A stretch of 64,000 nt of DNA. It comes from Sphingobium sp. CECT 9361 (lineage in GTDB: Bacteria > Pseudomonadota > Alphaproteobacteria > Sphingomonadales > Sphingomonadaceae). Below the pieces are notes generated by a model. That model did no database searches, was not told the DNA's origin, and saw only the letters and a program-made list of their open reading frames with translations. The stretch is from contig NZ_CAKKNC010000009.1 of assembly GCF_918741285.1 (NCBI RefSeq), forward strand, positions 62,001 through 126,000, read 5' to 3'. This document shows, in pieces, positions 61,286 through 64,000 of this stretch (its first letter is position 1; each line of letters opens with the position of its first letter). The position numbers were made by a program, and so were the translations under genes.

Positions 61286-61775
61286 CATCGCCCAGGTCGC
61301 CGTCTGGCAGGGGCGCGAGGTTTATGCCTTCACCCGCGAAGAGGACACGCAAGCCCAGGCCTTCGCACGATCGCTCGGCTGCTGCTGGGCCGGCGCGTCG
61401 ACCGAGCAGCCGCCTGTGCAACTCGACGCCGTTCTCATCTTCGCGCCAGTCGGTGCGCTTGTTCCCGCCGCCCTGAAGCTGGTGCGCAAGGGTGGCCGGG
61501 TCGTCTGCGCCGGCATCCATATGAGCGACATCCCAAGCTTCGCCTATGCGGATCTCTGGGAAGAACGGCAGATCCTCTCCGTCGCCAATCTGACGCGCGA
61601 GGACGGCACATCCTTCTTCGAGGTGGCAGCGCAATCGGGGCTGCGCACAGTTACCGAAACTTTCCCGCTGGAAGAGGCGAATGTCGCGCTGGATCGCTTG
61701 CGAAGCGGCGCGCGGACGGGTGCTGCGGTGCTTATCCCGCCGCGGGGAGACATAGCGACCGATGCCCATGGCTGA
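61278..61775 (+). pseudogene. zinc-type alcohol dehydrogenase, C-terminal part only
   Basis: HIIAQVAVWQGREVYAFTRE, then AQAFARSLGCCWAGASTEQP, VGALVPAALKLVRKGGRVVC and TFPLEEANVALDRLRSGART are the Rossmann and C-terminal part of an AdhP-like zinc alcohol dehydrogenase. The catalytic zinc domain is absent; the sequence starts directly after a GNAT fragment. It stops at 61775, overlapping the next gene's start. Confidence 0.75.
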
Positions 61776-63107
61776 TCCGTCCGATCTGACCGAATGGCTG
61801 GCATCTGGAGAAGCTTTCCGAGTGTCCGGGCCTGTCCGCCGCATCGACACCCATGCGGCGAGCATTTTCCTGAATGGCGAGACAGCCTGGAAGATCAAGC
61901 GCCCCGTTGATCTGGGCTATCTCGACTTCTCCACGCCCGACAAGCGCCGGATGGCTCTCGAAGCCGAACTCAAGCTCAATCGGCGAACCGCGCCGGCTCT
62001 CTACAAAGCGGTGCATCCGATCACACGGGATGAGGACGGTTCGTTCGCCATCGATGGTGACGGCGAAGCGGCGGACTGGATCCTCGAAATGCGTCGCTTC
62101 CCGGACGGAGCGCTCTGGAGCGAACTGGCGGACCGGAACGCTCTCGATGAGGTGGCGCTGCAAAAGCTGGCCGACGCGCTCGTTGGCTTCCATGCGAAGG
62201 CGCAGATCGCGTGGCCGGGCGACGGCGCGGCCCGTATCGGCAAGATCATCGCCGGCAATGCCGAGGCGATGGCGCTCTATCCCGACATCCTCGAGCCCAA
62301 GGCCGTCGCGGAACTTACCGGGCGGCTTGAGGCGCATGTCGATCAGAACAGTGGCTTGCTCGATGCACGCGGGAAGGCCGGCCGCATCCGGCATGTCCAT
62401 GGCGATCTCCATCTTGCCAATATCGCGACGATCGACGGTGTGCCGACGCCGTTCGACTGCCTCGAATTCGATCCCGAGTTGGCGACGACCGACGTCCTCT
62501 ATGATCTCGCCTTCCTGTTGATGGATCTGCCCTGTTGCAAGGGCCGCCCAGGCAAGGCCATCCAGCGCCATGTAAGTCGCGCGACTGGCTTCGGCGGTAT
62601 AGCCGGACGCCGGCAGGGGCGTCTCGGCGAAGACCCCGGCCAGGCGCTTGCGCAGGACATCGCTGCGCAGGATGCGAGCTCCTGGCGACCTGCCGACGGC
62701 ATCCCCGAGCGTTCGCGCCAATGTCGATTTGCCCGTACCTGACAGACCGCCGATCGCGATCAGCCGCGGCGCTTCGTCGGCAACGAGCTGTCCCGCTACC
62801 GCAAGATAATGGGCTGCCGCTTTGGCATCACCGCCGTCGCCGCCGTGTTTTGCCCGCGCCGCCGACACATGAGCGCGGATGCATGCACGCACGCTCATGA
62901 ACAGCGGCATGAGACCGACAGCGCCTTCGTCCTCGGGCGAATGATCCAGATAGCGATTGAACATCATATTGGCTTCGCGACGAAGGCCCTGCTGCCACAT
63001 GGCGTGATCGCCGACGCGGTGTTCGGGATGACGCAAGAGCGCGACGCAATCGAAGAGGTCGCGGGCCGCGTACCCACATGCTCGTTGGCAGGAAGGTGTT
63101 GATCGTA
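61762..63107 (+). pseudogene. bifunctional APH-domain/ATP-binding kinase-like protein, broken by an internal inversion and 3' truncation
   Basis: Residues from ATG 61762 match the N-terminal aminoglycoside-phosphotransferase-like domain (AASIFLNGETAWKIKRPVDL, HVHGDLHLANIATIDGVPTP, DCLEFDPELATTDVLYDLAF). At 62530 the coding strand switches: 62530-62997 encodes the middle of the same protein on the minus strand, including the Walker A GGLSGTGKSTLARTLGD. After 62998 the plus strand resumes with HGVIADAVFGMTQERDAIEE and ends in a non-family tail (stop 63107). Reversing the segment gives a continuous frame of about 448 residues; full-length relatives are about 510. Confidence 0.78.
62530..62997 (-). 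other. exact 468-bp in-frame inverted segment (156 codons)
   Basis: On the minus strand this segment reads WQQGLRREANMMFNRYLDHS ... YMALDGLAWAALATG. Left flank ends ...LLMDL and right flank starts HGVIADAVF. Turning the segment gives LLMDL-WQQGLRRE and ALATG-HGVIADAVF with no base lost and the frame kept, as expected of this family. So it is a conservative inversion. The ends share only a weak imperfect similarity (CCCTGTTGC and CCCTGCTGC). Confidence 0.75.
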
Positions 63108-63679
63108 GCGATCAGGATGACGATCGCGAGGCCCATGCTGGTGCCGGTCCGGCTGTTGTCCCTGCGGCCCCGCTTCATCCACAACACGCCAGGAGCGGCA
63201 GCAATGAGCATGTTGGTGAACAGAAACCATTGCAGGATGCTGCCCTGTCCCATGAACCCGATCAGGATATTGATGAGGCAATAGAAGGCCGCGAGTTGCA
63301 GGCCCACGCTCAGCAGTGCGTTCCCGAGCGTAACCGGGCGGGAAAAGACCTCCCCGAAAACCTCCTGCCGCTCAACCGTGATGACCATGTATATGTTGAT
63401 GATCTCGAATATGTTCCAGACCAGCAGCGCGATCGCCGTGGCGGTGAAGAACCAGTGCCATTCATGGCTGGCCGCAGCCATGAACATGATGATCGCCCAG
63501 CTGCTGTCATGCGCCAGATAGAAGGTATGCATCCAGATCGGATAGGGCGCCTTCTTCTCCCGGAAGATGAGCGCGAAGCTGTAGATATATTCGAGATAGC
63601 CGAACAGGAAGGTCACCGCCGTGATCGCAAGCAGCGGCGTGTTGTCGAGCCGGAACGCGGCCATGAGTTGATCATACAT
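63072..63679 (-). CDS. multi-pass membrane protein of unknown function, 3' end lost
   Basis: About 202 residues of convincing sequence with six or seven hydrophobic segments: TPLLAITAVTFLFGYLEYIY, WAIIMFMAAASHEWHWFFTA, TAIALLVWNIFEIINIYMVI, LGNALLSVGLQLAAFYCLIN, FLFTNMLIAAAPGVLW, TSMGLAIVILIATINTFLPT. After TSMWV (about 63075) the frame runs into the truncated kinase gene on the other strand and reads Arg-rich nonsense to 62828. The natural C-terminus is gone. It is divergent from the TetR gene, its likely regulator. Confidence 0.65.
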
Positions 63680-63705
63680 CGAAGCGACTCCGCGCTATCG
63701 GCCTA

Positions 63706-63749
63706 ACTTGACGATCGGCAAGTATTTAGGAACTTACCGATCGTCAAGT
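63706..63749. promoter_or_regulatory. 18-bp inverted repeat between membrane protein and TetR genes, probable TetR operator
   Basis: ACTTGACGATCGGCAAGT (63706-63723) and ACTTACCGATCGTCAAGT (63732-63749) form an inverted repeat with one mismatched pair and an 8-bp centre. It lies midway between the divergent starts at 63679 and 63769, the classical place for a TetR operator controlling both genes. Confidence 0.6.
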
Positions 63750-63768
63750 TTTCGTGCATGGGGTGACG

Positions 63769-64000
63769 ATGAGTCAAACCGATCCAGCCCTTCAATCGCT
63801 CAAACGGACGCGAGGCGGGCGCGAGCGCTTGCTTCAAGCGGCGACCGACCTTTTCCGAACCCATCGCTTCGCGGGTACGTCGCTGCAGATGATCGCGGAC
63901 AGGCTCGGTGTGTCGAAGGCGGCCATCTACCATCATTTCAAATCCCGCGACGACATCATCGAGGCGTTGATGGAACCGGTGGTGGTGGATGCCGAAACTG
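63769..64000 (+). CDS. TetR-family transcriptional regulator, 3' end outside window
   Basis: 77 codons before the window ends. The TetR helix-turn-helix is clear: RGGRERLLQAATDLFRTHRF, AGTSLQMIADRLGVSKAAIY, HHFKSRDDIIEALMEP. The ligand-binding part lies outside. ATG 63769 is the first reasonable start; the ribosome binding site (GGGTGA) is weak. Divergent from the membrane protein gene. Confidence 0.85.
   Translation, partial: MSQTDPALQSLKRTRGGRERLLQAATDLFRTHRFAGTSLQMIADRLGVSKAAIYHHFKSRDDIIEALMEPVVVDAET

Noticed and set aside
61732..63036. Single long minus-strand gene
   Set aside because: Only 62530-62997 has in-family sequence on this strand; it is the inverted part of the plus-strand gene, and the rest is antisense shadow.
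1..64000. CRISPR array, tRNA/rRNA genes, insertion sequences, prophage structural genes
   Set aside because: Looked for by eye and not seen: no regularly spaced repeats, no transposase motifs, no capsid or tail genes, no tRNA-like cloverleaf noticed. A covariance or HMM scan would be needed to exclude small RNAs.

Overview
The window is high-GC DNA from an alphaproteobacterium, most likely a sphingomonad. It looks like part of a large plasmid: a repA/parA/parB block, an F-type conjugation (tra) locus and a long run of small accessory-plasmid genes occur with chromosome-type cargo. I see no rRNA, tRNA, CRISPR array, transposase or IS element. All identifications come from reading the sequence by eye; no database search was run.

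Layout. (1) 1-3225, minus strand: repA (cut by the window edge), parB, parA. (2) 3.7-16.1 kb, plus strand: a plasmid backbone with a Toprim/zinc-finger primase-like protein, a gutted strawberry-notch-type gene, a PAS chimera, an HSP90-like ATPase, a DUF736 protein, small coupled genes of unknown role and two toxin-antitoxin pairs (PIN/antitoxin and vapBC). (3) 16.9-29.5 kb: metabolic and stress cargo (amidohydrolase, pirin, RidA, esterase, Kef-type antiporter, two periplasmic retropepsin-like proteases, AraC regulator with SDR) with several truncated genes (LysR, hydrolase/GNAT chimera, OsmC, MDR oxidoreductase). (4) 29.7-39.3 kb: a tyrosine recombinase followed by a defence-like cluster with two AbiE-type toxin-antitoxin operons, an Abi C-terminal-domain protein, a putative nuclease, HU and a frameshifted atpZ. 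(5) 39.4-46.4 kb, minus strand: tra operon traA-L-E-K-B-dsbC-traV-C-H, with traK, traB, traC and traH all truncated at fusion points, then regulators to 49.7 kb. (6) 49.9-64 kb: a low-oxygen/redox stress island with a phasin-like gene, heme-type FixL and FixJ, a receiver lacking its phospho-acceptor, a periplasmic catalase with an ankyrin partner, a two-gene SufCB module, a universal stress protein, GNAT and alcohol dehydrogenase fragments, an APH/ATP-binding protein gene with an internal inversion, a membrane protein and a TetR regulator cut by the window edge.

The main theme is breakage. At more than ten places part of one gene runs directly into part of another with no mobile element nearby. 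One rearrangement is exact: turning 62530-62997 around restores a continuous reading frame with the expected family sequence at both joins. The conjugation system is therefore probably non-functional as written, while replication, partition, toxin-antitoxin, FixLJ, catalase and SufCB genes look intact. Either this replicon has suffered many illegitimate recombination events or part of the sequence is mis-assembled; read mapping across the listed junctions would decide.
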